Shown: in pieces, positions 25,509 to 33,478 of the stretch
Layout of the letters: each line of letters opens with the position of its first letter
Numbering within the stretch: position 1 is the first letter of the stretch
Assembly (NCBI RefSeq): GCF_000744105.1
Contig: NZ_JQLH01000001.1
Location: forward strand, 3,286,001 to 3,350,000
Origin: Maribacter forsetii DSM 18668
GTDB taxonomy: Bacteria > Bacteroidota > Bacteroidia > Flavobacteriales > Flavobacteriaceae
Direction: 5' to 3'
DNA length: 64,000 nt
Program-made: the position numbers and the translations under genes
The notes under the pieces: generated by a model
Database searches by the model: none
Seen by the model: only the letters and a program-made list of their open reading frames with translations
What the model was told of the DNA's origin: nothing

Positions 25509-27965
25509 TTATAATTCCTTTGCGTTCTTAACTTTGACATCTGTGATTGCGATATCAATTACTTCAGACATTTCTTTTACGTAGTGAAAAGTAAGTCCTT
25601 TCAAGTAAGATTCTTTAATTTCCTTAATATCACGCTCATTATCCGCACACAGAATAATTTCTTTGATCTTTGCTCTTTTAGCTGCAAGAATTTTTTCTTT
25701 TATTCCGCCTACAGGCAACACCTTACCACGTAAGGTAATTTCACCCGTCATTGCCAAACTCTTTTTTATTCGTTTTTGAGTAAACAAAGAAACTAAAGAA
25801 GTTAACATGGTAATACCAGCACTTGGTCCATCTTTTGGTGTAGCACCTTCCGGAACGTGAATATGTACATTGTACTTTTCAAATACAGACGGATCTATAC
25901 CAAAACGTTCTGCATTAGATTTTATGTATTCCATGGCAATGGTAGCAGACTCTTTCATGACTTTACCTAAGTTACCGGTAATACTCATAGAACCTTTACC
26001 TTTTGATAGTATAGATTCAATAAACAAAATATCACCCCCAACACTAGTCCAAGCTAAACCTGTAACCACACCTGCAACCTCATTATTTTCATATTTGTTA
26101 CGCTCCATCTTTGGCGCGCCCAATACTTCTATAATATCTTCATTGCTCACCTTAATATCATACTCTTCTTCTGTAGCAATAGATTTAGCGGCATAACGAA
26201 CCATTTTGGCTATTTGCTTTTCTAAAGAACGAACTCCAGATTCGCGCGTGTACCCTTCAACAATTTTCTCAAGTTGTGGCTTTCCTATTTTTAAGTGACT
26301 AGCATCTAAACCATGCTCTGTTAATTGCTTTGGCAATAAGTGCTTTTTAGCAATCTCCACTTTTTCTTCAATGGTATATCCACTAACATTTATAATCTCC
26401 ATACGGTCTCTAAGTGCCGGTTGAATACTTCCTAGATTATTGGCGGTAGCAACGAACATAACCTTAGATAAATCATAGCCCAACTCTAAGAAGTTATCAT
26501 GGAAATCACTATTCTGCTCAGGATCTAATACCTCTAACATTGCCGATGATGGATCACCTTGATTGCTGTTGGATAATTTATCTATCTCATCCAAAATGAA
26601 TACAGGATTTGAAGTACCTGCCTTTTTAAGACTTTGAATAATTCTACCTGGCATTGCACCTATGTAAGTTTTACGGTGACCTCTAATCTCAGCTTCATCT
26701 CTTAATCCACCAAGTGACATACGTACATATTCTCTACCCAATGCCTCCGCAACAGATTTACCTAAAGATGTTTTACCAACTCCTGGAGGTCCGTAAAGAC
26801 ATAATATTGGAGATTTCATATCATTTCGCAGTTTTAATACTGCTAAATATTCAATGATCCTTTTCTTTACATCTTCTAAACCATAATGATCACGGTCTAA
26901 TATTCGTTGTGCTCTTTTTAAATCGAACTTATCTTTCGAATATTCTTTCCAAGGTAATTCCAACAAAAGATCTAAATAGTTTCTTTGAATAGAATACTCC
27001 GCAACTTGCGGATTCATTCGCTTCATTTTAGCTAATTCTTTATCGAAATGCTCTTTTACCTTTTTACCCCACTTCTTCTTTTTAGATTTGATTTTCATCT
27101 CCTCTAATTCCTCATCATAAGAAACACCACCCAATTCTTCTTGAATGGTTTTCATCTGCTGGTGCAAGAAGTATTCTCTTTGCTGTTGATCTAGGTCATT
27201 TCTAACTTTAGACTGTATATCATTCTTAAGCTCTAGCTTTTGCATTTCAACATTCATGTACTTTAATGTTGCCAATGCTCTTTCCTGTAAGCTACCAATT
27301 TCTAATAAATCCTGTTTTGCCTTTACATCTAAATTCAAATTAGAGGATACAAAATTTATCAAGAATGAATTACTTTGAATATTCTTTATAGCAAAAGATG
27401 CTTCACTAGGAATGTTTGGATTATCCCTAATAATCTTTAAGGCTAATTCTTTGATAGATTCAATAATAGCCAAAAATTCCTTATCGTTCTTTTCCGGTCT
27501 TACTTCTTCCGTCTCCCTTACCGTTGCTGTAAAATATGGCTTTTTGGTCAATACCTCAGCAATCTCAAAACGCTTTTTACCTTGTATAATTACTGTAGTA
27601 TTACCATCGGGCATTTGTAGTACACGTAAAATTCTTGCAACCGTACCCAAGGTATTGATATCCTGCACATCTGGATTTTCAGTTTCCTCATCTTTCTGTG
27701 AAACCACGCCAATAACCTTAGAGCCATTATTAGCATCTTTTATCAATTGTATACTTTTATCTCTACCTGCAGTAATAGGAATTACCACACCTGGAAAAAG
27801 TACTGTATTTCTTAAAGGTAAAATAGGTAATGTTTCTGGCAAAGTCTCACTATTCATTTGCTCCTCATCTTCTGGGGTCAAAAGTGGTATTAGCTCAGAA
27901 TCTTGATCTATTCCTTGTAAAGACATATTGTCAAAATTTGAAAATTTAGAATCTTCCATACTCAT
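25509..27965 (-). CDS. lon: ATP-dependent protease Lon
   Basis: An 818-residue Lon. N-terminal substrate-binding LAN domain at about 45-245 (starting LPILPLRNTVLFPGVVIP), a coiled segment, AAA+ module with P-loop CLYGPPGVGKTSLGKSVAEA near 393 and Walker B VFILDEIDKLSN near 460, and the C-terminal Ser-Lys protease domain. The catalytic Ser is in PKDGPSAGITMLTSLVSLF near residue 715, and the catalytic Lys lies in VLPVGGIKEKILAAKRA near 755. Lon degrades misfolded and regulatory proteins. Start could be Met 1 or Met 3. It precedes cmk by 28 bases on the same strand; the adjacency is common in flavobacteria. Confidence 0.97.
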   Translation of the reverse strand: MSMEDSKFSNFDNMSLQGIDQDSELIPLLTPEDEEQMNSETLPETLPILPLRNTVLFPGVVIPITAGRDKSIQLIKDANNGSKVIGVVSQKDEETENPDVQDINTLGTVARILRVLQMPDGNTTVIIQGKKRFEIAEVLTKKPYFTATVRETEEVRPEKNDKEFLAIIESIKELALKIIRDNPNIPSEASFAIKNIQSNSFLINFVSSNLNLDVKAKQDLLEIGSLQERALATLKYMNVEMQKLELKNDIQSKVRNDLDQQQREYFLHQQMKTIQEELGGVSYDEELEEMKIKSKKKKWGKKVKEHFDKELAKMKRMNPQVAEYSIQRNYLDLLLELPWKEYSKDKFDLKRAQRILDRDHYGLEDVKKRIIEYLAVLKLRNDMKSPILCLYGPPGVGKTSLGKSVAEALGREYVRMSLGGLRDEAEIRGHRKTYIGAMPGRIIQSLKKAGTSNPVFILDEIDKLSNSNQGDPSSAMLEVLDPEQNSDFHDNFLELGYDLSKVMFVATANNLGSIQPALRDRMEIINVSGYTIEEKVEIAKKHLLPKQLTEHGLDASHLKIGKPQLEKIVEGYTRESGVRSLEKQIAKMVRYAAKSIATEEEYDIKVSNEDIIEVLGAPKMERNKYENNEVAGVVTGLAWTSVGGDILFIESILSKGKGSMSITGNLGKVMKESATIAMEYIKSNAERFGIDPSVFEKYNVHIHVPEGATPKDGPSAGITMLTSLVSLFTQKRIKKSLAMTGEITLRGKVLPVGGIKEKILAAKRAKIKEIILCADNERDIKEIKESYLKGLTFHYVKEMSEVIDIAITDVKVKNAKEL

Positions 27966-28173
27966 ATATCGGTCATTCTGTCATTAAAAGAACAGAACTT
28001 TATTTTTATAAATTATACATAAATACTGTAATAGCAATGAAAACTAAGCGAATACAGCTTTTTACACCTTCAATTGCACATATGTATTTCAATTCCTGTG
28101 CCAACTGATTTATTTCATTTTAAAAATTGAACTTTATAAAAAGAAAGAATTTTTGATAATAATTCTAACAAAC

Positions 28174-28187
28174 TGTAACAAACCGTA
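28174..28187 (+). promoter_or_regulatory. Possible ECF-type -35 element before the sigma gene
   Basis: The sequence contains TGTAACAAA (28174-28182), part of a 10-base-period repeat (TAACAAAC at 28166 and 28176). The same 9-mer occurs upstream of the second ECF sigma gene (48694-48702). The distances to the start codons are 47 and 53 bases. Autoregulation is inference. Confidence 0.35.
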
Positions 28188-28220
28188 AATTGAATCATCT
28201 TTCAATAAACCAATCACTTT

Positions 28221-28775
28221 TTGAGCCAACAAAAGGAACATATTGATGAGCTAGTGCAATTGTGCATAGCCGGTAAACAGAGTGCACAGCTAGAAGTGTA
28301 CAATAGGTATTACAAGGCTATGTTCAATACATCTCTAAGAATCGTAAAAGACACTGCCCAAGCAGAAGACATTATGCAAGAATCGTTTTTAAGCGCATTT
28401 ACGAAACTGCATACTTTTAAAGGGGAAGTAACTTTTGGATCTTGGTTAAAACGTATTGTTATCAACAACAGCATACATCAATATAGAAAGCAACAAAAAA
28501 AGAATGAAGTTGCTTTAGATGAAGTATTGTACAAGGTCGAAGATAATGACGGAATTGCATCTGACCATGTGTTTACAGAACTAAAGGCTCAAAAAGTGAT
28601 GGAAACCATGAAAGATTTAAAAGACAATTACAGAATTTCTTTGACCTTACATCTAATTGAAGGGTTTGATTATGATGAAATTTGCGAAATCATGAACATT
28701 AGCTATGCCAATTGCAGAACTACTGTTTCAAGAGCTAAAGAAAGTCTTAGAAAAAAATTAATACTCGCTGTCTAA
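28221..28775 (+). CDS. ECF-type RNA polymerase sigma factor
   Basis: A 184-residue sigma-70 family protein with region 2 (YYKAMFNTSLRIVKDTAQAEDIMQESFLSAF) and region 4 (ISLTLHLIEGFDYDEICEIMNI, then YANCRTTVSRAKESLRKKL). The start is TTG (MSQQKEH); no ATG is available upstream of region 2. It is the first of four tightly spaced genes; the next begins with the last base of its stop codon. ECF factors direct envelope or stress genes; the partner gene with one membrane segment is the likely anti-sigma factor. The targets probably include the two solenoid genes of the same operon (inference). Confidence 0.88.
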   Translation: MSQQKEHIDELVQLCIAGKQSAQLEVYNRYYKAMFNTSLRIVKDTAQAEDIMQESFLSAFTKLHTFKGEVTFGSWLKRIVINNSIHQYRKQQKKNEVALDEVLYKVEDNDGIASDHVFTELKAQKVMETMKDLKDNYRISLTLHLIEGFDYDEICEIMNISYANCRTTVSRAKESLRKKLILAV

Positions 28776-29338
28776 TGAAGAAAGATACTATTGACGAGCT
28801 TTTTATTGAGCTACAGGACAAAATGGATTATGCGGAACCCACCAGTGGGCACCAACTACGTTTTTTAGAAAAACTAAATGAATCTAAAGGTGTGGCAACG
28901 CTTGCTCCTAAGAAAAAGAATCCTTGGGTGTTATTTTTATCCGTTGCCGCTTCTTTTGCTATTCTATTATCTGTTGGAATATTTCAACTTAATACGGCTA
29001 GTAGCATTGAAGATCAGGTTGCAGAGATTTCACCTGAAGCTTCTAAGACCCAATTTTATTTTGCAAACCTAATCGAAGAGCAGATCAACGAACTGAATTC
29101 TGAAAAATCACCAGAAACAGAAAAAATTATTAATGATACTATGGCGCAATTGAAAAAACTTCAATTGAACTATACAAAAATGGAACAAGACCTTTTAAAC
29201 GGTGGCAATAGTAAATTAATACTAAGTGCTATGATCACCAATTTCCAAACTAGAATAGACCTTTTAAACGAGGTAATGATACAGATTGAAAATATTAAAT
29301 CAATTAAAAAATCGAATGATGAAAACTTTACTATATAA
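28775..29338 (+). CDS. Membrane anti-sigma-like protein
   Basis: A 187-residue protein with a cytoplasmic N-terminus (about 50 residues), one membrane segment (WVLFLSVAASFAILLSVGIF) and a periplasmic Glu/Asn/Lys-rich C-terminal part that looks helical (about 70-180). It has no zinc-binding HxxxCxxC motif of ZAS anti-sigma factors. Its place next to the sigma gene, with translational coupling (TAATG overlap), supports an anti-sigma role; the sequence alone only supports a single-pass membrane protein. The 3' end overlaps the DUF4097 start by about 20 bases. Confidence 0.6.
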   Translation: MKKDTIDELFIELQDKMDYAEPTSGHQLRFLEKLNESKGVATLAPKKKNPWVLFLSVAASFAILLSVGIFQLNTASSIEDQVAEISPEASKTQFYFANLIEEQINELNSEKSPETEKIINDTMAQLKKLQLNYTKMEQDLLNGGNSKLILSAMITNFQTRIDLLNEVMIQIENIKSIKKSNDENFTI

Positions 29339-30410
29339 ATACACTTGGCTATTAATGCTAGCCTTCACAACAGTCGCTACTGCCAATAACACCTCTTTTG
29401 ACGGTAAGCATACAAGAGAGAAAACCATAAAAAAAGAGTTCAACGTTAACGCCAACGCATTGCTCAAAATAGATAACTCTTATGGAAATTTAAATATTAC
29501 TTCATGGAACGAGAATAGGGTCGTTATTGAAGTTCATATTAAAACCAACGGAAACAACGAAGATAAGGTTCAGAAAAAATTGGATGAAATATCTGTTGAC
29601 TTTGAAGCTAGTAGCGAACGCGTATCTGCAGAAACTATTTTCAACAAAAGTAGTAATGGCTGGGGATGGAGCTGGGGAAATAACAACAATGTTAATATGC
29701 AGATCAACTACACCATTAAAGTGCCGGTTAAAAACAATGTTGACCTTAGTAATGACTATGGTAATATAATATTAGATAGAATAGATGGTCATGCCAGAAT
29801 TAGTTGTGACTACGGTAGACTAGAATTAGGAGAGCTTAGAGGGCGCAACAATAAATTAAATTTCGATTATACTTCTAAATCTACAATAGGCTATATCAAC
29901 AGTGCCGAAATTAGAGCTGACTACTCTGGTTTTACTATTGACAAAGCCGGAAACCTTGCTATAAATGCCGATTATACAGACGCCAACATTGGTACTATGG
30001 ATGATTTGGAATACACCAGTAATTATGGAAATATGGATGTTTCTGAATTAAAAGATATAGATGGTAACGGCGACTATATAACCGTAAAACTAGGTGTTGT
30101 TCATGGTGATGTATCCATCCGTGCCGACTATGGTTCTGTACGTATCAACGAACTAGCGGCGGATGCCGGTAACGTAGAAATAAGAACGGACTATACAGGA
30201 ATCAAAATTGGGTACAACAGCGAATATCATTTTGATTTTGACATATCTACTAGTTATTCTGGAGTTAGTGGAAAAGACGATTTTACTATTAACATCAGTA
30301 CTGAAAAATCTTCCGATAAACATTACGAAGGTTTTTATGGCTCTAAAGGAAGTGGTAATAGAATGACATTGTCTAGTGATTATGGTGGGATAAGTTTTAC
30401 AAAAAAATAA
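29316..30410 (+). CDS. DUF4097-type beta-solenoid protein with signal peptide
   Basis: A 364-residue exported protein with a signal peptide (LLMLAFTTVATANN). The body is made of about eleven short beta-solenoid turns with a repeated aromatic step, e.g. DYGNIILDRIDGHAR, CDYGRLELGELRG, ADYGSVRINEL and TDYTGIKIGYN: a Tyr stack runs along one face. I recall such repeats as DUF4097. The start could be either Met at 29316 or 29319; the earlier open frame starts inside the upstream gene and gives no signal peptide. The protein is likely periplasmic or surface-bound. Its role is unknown. Confidence 0.75.
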   Translation: MMKTLLYKYTWLLMLAFTTVATANNTSFDGKHTREKTIKKEFNVNANALLKIDNSYGNLNITSWNENRVVIEVHIKTNGNNEDKVQKKLDEISVDFEASSERVSAETIFNKSSNGWGWSWGNNNNVNMQINYTIKVPVKNNVDLSNDYGNIILDRIDGHARISCDYGRLELGELRGRNNKLNFDYTSKSTIGYINSAEIRADYSGFTIDKAGNLAINADYTDANIGTMDDLEYTSNYGNMDVSELKDIDGNGDYITVKLGVVHGDVSIRADYGSVRINELAADAGNVEIRTDYTGIKIGYNSEYHFDFDISTSYSGVSGKDDFTINISTEKSSDKHYEGFYGSKGSGNRMTLSSDYGGISFTKK

Positions 30411-30435
30411 ATATCAATCAATCAATCAATTAAAA

Positions 30436-31170
30436 ATGAAAATCATGAAAAAATTAAGTGTATTACTATGTGCGGGATTCATATCTCTTTCCTGTTCAGC
30501 ACAATGGGGAAAGACCATTAAAGGAAATGGAAACAATGTTACTATTGAAAGAAACACCGGTGATTATGACGGTGTAGCCGTATCTGGCTGGTTCGATGTT
30601 GACTTGGTTTCTGGCAACGAAGGAGAAATTACCTTAAAAGGAGAAGAAAATCTATTGGAATATATTATTACCGAAGTAAAGGACGGCAAATTGGTCATTA
30701 AAACAGAAAAAGGCGTTAACTTAAAATCAAGTAATTGGAAATCTGGAATTCATATTACAATACCAGTAGAATCAATTAGCCACGTTGCCATGTCTGGTTC
30801 TGGTGATATCGTTGGTAAGACAAAAATCAAAGCCGATAAATTCAGTACCGCAATGTCAGGATCAGGAGATATTACTTTAGATATAGATTCTAATTTAATT
30901 TCAGCCTCAATGTCTGGATCTGGAGATATTTCTTTAAGTGGTAAAACCACAGACTTTGAAGCTACTATTTCTGGCAGTGGCGATATTGAGGCATACGATC
31001 TTGAAGCTGACAATGTAGACGCTACGGTATCTGGCTCTGCAGATATACGGGTTACCGCAAACAAATCTTTAAAAGCGAGGGTTTCTGGTTCCGGTGATAT
31101 TTCTTATAGAGGTAATCCTGAAAAGGTAAATACCAAAACCTCTGGTTCTGGAGACATTTCCAAAGGGTAA
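30436..31170 (+). CDS. Head-GIN domain protein (DUF2807)
   Basis: A 244-residue exported lipoprotein-like protein (SLSCSAQWGK may be a lipobox or a Sec cleavage site). The domain begins VKGNGNNVTIERN and holds seven copies of the motif SGSGDI (one with Ala for Gly), as in the head-GIN/DUF2807 family. It should form a right-handed beta-solenoid. The gene follows DUF4097 by 25 bases; a small (ATCA)4 repeat lies in the gap. Possible function: a shed or anchored matrix protein; not known. The first Met or Met 4 could start the gene. Confidence 0.85.
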   Translation: MKIMKKLSVLLCAGFISLSCSAQWGKTIKGNGNNVTIERNTGDYDGVAVSGWFDVDLVSGNEGEITLKGEENLLEYIITEVKDGKLVIKTEKGVNLKSSNWKSGIHITIPVESISHVAMSGSGDIVGKTKIKADKFSTAMSGSGDITLDIDSNLISASMSGSGDISLSGKTTDFEATISGSGDIEAYDLEADNVDATVSGSADIRVTANKSLKARVSGSGDISYRGNPEKVNTKTSGSGDISKG

Positions 31171-31208
31171 AAGCATAAAATCAAAATAGCGAACAATCAA
31201 TTCAACAC

Positions 31209-31236
31209 AGCCTCTTTTAAAGGGGCTTTTTTGTTT
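31209..31236 (+). terminator. Terminator of the ECF-solenoid operon
   Basis: An 8-base stem with one G-T pair (31209-31216 with 31220-31227) and 3-base loop, followed by six T. It covers the stop of the convergent UMF1 transporter gene. Confidence 0.6.
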
Positions 31237-32548
31237 CTTTAACCCTGGTAAGCAAGAACATTCCAATTAAGAAGAATATACCTAAGAATATAATTGAACT
31301 TCTCATGCTACCTGTTCTTTGCGCTATTATTCCATAAAGAAAAGTACCAATAATTATCCCTATTTTTTCAGCTACATCATAAAAACTGAAGAATGAAGTG
31401 GTGTCTGTAGTCTGCGGTAAAAATTTTGAATACGTAGATCTTGACAGTGCCTGTATACCTCCCATAACCAAACCTACGCAACCGGCGGCAATATAGAAAT
31501 CTGTCGGTGTAATAACAAAATAGGCATATACACAAATGCATACCCAAAGGGCATTGACAACTATTAATGTTTTAATGTTTCCATATTTTTCTGATGCTCG
31601 TGCCGTTATCGTTGCACCTAGTATTGCTACGATTTGTATTACCAATATACTTACTATCAAACCTGTTGTACGTTCAGAATCTGTACCCCATGCAATTTCT
31701 TCTTCTCCAAAGTATGTAGCGATTAGCATTACAGTCTGCACGGCCATACTATATACAAAAAAGGCACCTAGATATCTTTTAAGCTTTACCTGCTCTCCAA
31801 GTTGATGCCATACTAGCTGAAGCTCTTTGAATCCATTTAAAACAATATTGGTTCTTTTTCCCTCTTTCTTATACCCTTTTGGCAGATAGTAAAAGCTGTA
31901 TTGTGCAAAAAGTATCCACCAGATACCTACAGTTACAAATGAATATTTCATTGCCTTTATTTCTGCAGCACCAGCTTCATCTGTAGTGATACCAAAAAAG
32001 TCTGGTTTCATTACCATTGCCAAGTTAAAAATGAGCAAAATTACACTACCTACATATCCTAAGGTAAAGCCTTTGGCACTAATCGCATCTTGTTGTCTCG
32101 GAAAAGCTACATCGGGTAAATATGAATTATTGATAGCAAAACTGACCCAAAATCCCACCAGTCCGAAGAAATAGCACGCTAAGCCTATGTATATATTTTC
32201 TAAAGAAAACCAGTATAAACCAATACATGAGAGTCCTCCTAAGTAGCAAAAAAATTTCATGAACATTTTTTTATTACCGAGATAATCTGCAATACCAGAC
32301 ACTAAGGGTGTGACGATCGCTATAAAAACAAATGCCAAAGAAGTAGTATAACTTATTAAAGGAGCACGGGCGATATCACCGCCAAAAACGGTTACTTTTT
32401 CAATGCCGGCAACTCTAAAAAGTGCACCATAAAATATTGGAAAAACTGCCGAGGAAATTACTAAACTATACACTGAATTTGCCCAGTCATAAAAGGCCCA
32501 TGCGTTCAATAATTTTTTACTTCCTTTTGCAACTATAGTTTTTCCCAT
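31217..32548 (-). CDS. UMF1-family MFS transporter
   Basis: A 443-residue protein with about twelve membrane segments. The N-terminus LLNAWAFYDWANSVYSLVI is the signature of the UMF1/Atg22-like family; VKYVRR-like basic loops follow. No substrate is established for bacterial members; in yeast the relative exports vacuolar amino acids. The start is set at the ATG giving MGKTIVAKG; the longer frame begins inside the M48 terminator hairpin. The preceding gene on the strand is the M48 peptidase. The substrate here is unknown. Confidence 0.85.
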   Translation of the reverse strand: MGKTIVAKGSKKLLNAWAFYDWANSVYSLVISSAVFPIFYGALFRVAGIEKVTVFGGDIARAPLISYTTSLAFVFIAIVTPLVSGIADYLGNKKMFMKFFCYLGGLSCIGLYWFSLENIYIGLACYFFGLVGFWVSFAINNSYLPDVAFPRQQDAISAKGFTLGYVGSVILLIFNLAMVMKPDFFGITTDEAGAAEIKAMKYSFVTVGIWWILFAQYSFYYLPKGYKKEGKRTNIVLNGFKELQLVWHQLGEQVKLKRYLGAFFVYSMAVQTVMLIATYFGEEEIAWGTDSERTTGLIVSILVIQIVAILGATITARASEKYGNIKTLIVVNALWVCICVYAYFVITPTDFYIAAGCVGLVMGGIQALSRSTYSKFLPQTTDTTSFFSFYDVAEKIGIIIGTFLYGIIAQRTGSMRSSIIFLGIFFLIGMFLLTRVKETKKPL

Positions 32549-32550
32549 AT

Positions 32551-32585
32551 ATAAAAATAAAAAGCCGTTCATTTCTGAACGGCTT
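32551..32585 (-). terminator. Terminator of the M48 peptidase gene
   Basis: A 10-base perfect stem (32562-32571 with 32576-32585) and 4-base loop, then T-rich sequence on the minus strand (32551-32561). Confidence 0.8.
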
Positions 32586-32608
32586 CAATATACAATAATC
32601 CTTATTGT

Positions 32609-33418
32609 TTACTTGAAACTGGTTACACCAAATTTAGCAGCTTCTGCTTCCGCATCTGGAGCCCAAGCTGTTAAGTTATTAATTCTTGTGTCATTAGAAG
32701 GGTGCGTACTCATAAATTCTGGCGGTGCCTCTCCTCCACTGTTAGCTTTCATTCTTTTCCACAATTCCGCAGCTTCGTAAGGATCATAACCTGCGATGGC
32801 CATAATCTGTAAGCCTATTCTATCTGCTTCCGTTTCGTGGCTTCTACTAAATGGCAACATACCTAAATACTGTGTTCCTACACCATAAGCCTGATTGAAC
32901 AACCCTAAAGTTTGTTGATTTTTGATTGCCACATTACCTGCAACTGCACCTACTTGTTGCAAAGTACCAGCACTCATACGTTGTGCTCCATGATCAGCTA
33001 AAGCATGTGCTACTTCATGACCCATTACCACGGCAACACCCGTTTCCGTTTGTGTAATAGGCAATATACCTGTGTAAAAAACGATTTTACCCCCTGGCAT
33101 ACACCATGCATTTACAGTTTCATCATTCACCAAATTATATTCCCATTTATAATCTGCCAAATAACCCGGATGTCCGTTTGCTGTCAACCAACGCTCTGCA
33201 GCACTAGAGATACGCTGACCAACTCTTGTTATCATTTGAGCATCTGCTGTCCCAGTCACCACCTTATTTTCGGTTAAAAATTGATCATATTGCGCAAATG
33301 CTGATGGAAACACCTGACTATTTGGATAAAAGTTCAAGGTTTTTTGACCTGTAAAGGGGTTGACCTTACAAGCAGAAACGCCAATAAAGACGAATAGTAT
33401 TAATACTAATTTTCTCAT
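32609..33418 (-). CDS. M48 family metallopeptidase, lipoprotein
   Basis: A 269-residue lipoprotein with signal peptide and lipobox VSAC. The zinc site is HEVAHALADHGAQR (HExxH) near residue 128, with the third ligand Glu in SHETEADRIGLQIMA near 190. It resembles the short BepA/LoiP-type M48 proteases that act on outer-membrane protein quality control. The C-terminal TPR domain of BepA is absent. It has its own promoter and a terminator, so it is monocistronic. Substrates are not known. Confidence 0.9.
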   Translation of the reverse strand: MRKLVLILFVFIGVSACKVNPFTGQKTLNFYPNSQVFPSAFAQYDQFLTENKVVTGTADAQMITRVGQRISSAAERWLTANGHPGYLADYKWEYNLVNDETVNAWCMPGGKIVFYTGILPITQTETGVAVVMGHEVAHALADHGAQRMSAGTLQQVGAVAGNVAIKNQQTLGLFNQAYGVGTQYLGMLPFSRSHETEADRIGLQIMAIAGYDPYEAAELWKRMKANSGGEAPPEFMSTHPSNDTRINNLTAWAPDAEAEAAKFGVTSFK

Positions 33419-33449
33419 ATTATTATTTTTAGTTAACGGTTTTAAGCTA

Positions 33450-33478
33450 CAAAGTTATTGTTTTCCGGATAAATGCAA
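33450..33478 (-). promoter_or_regulatory. Promoter of the M48 gene (TTG-N18-TAACTTTG)
   Basis: Minus-strand TTG (33476-33478) and TAACTTTG (33450-33457), 18 bases apart, are a clean flavobacterial promoter. It overlaps the last codons of the GH31 gene. Confidence 0.7.

Noticed and set aside
27412..27906. 164-residue ORF opposite the lon 5' half
   Set aside because: Antisense shadow of a clear Lon reading frame.
30750..31064. 104-residue ORF opposite the DUF2807 gene
   Set aside because: Its PDP repeats are the reverse reading of the SGSGDI codons.
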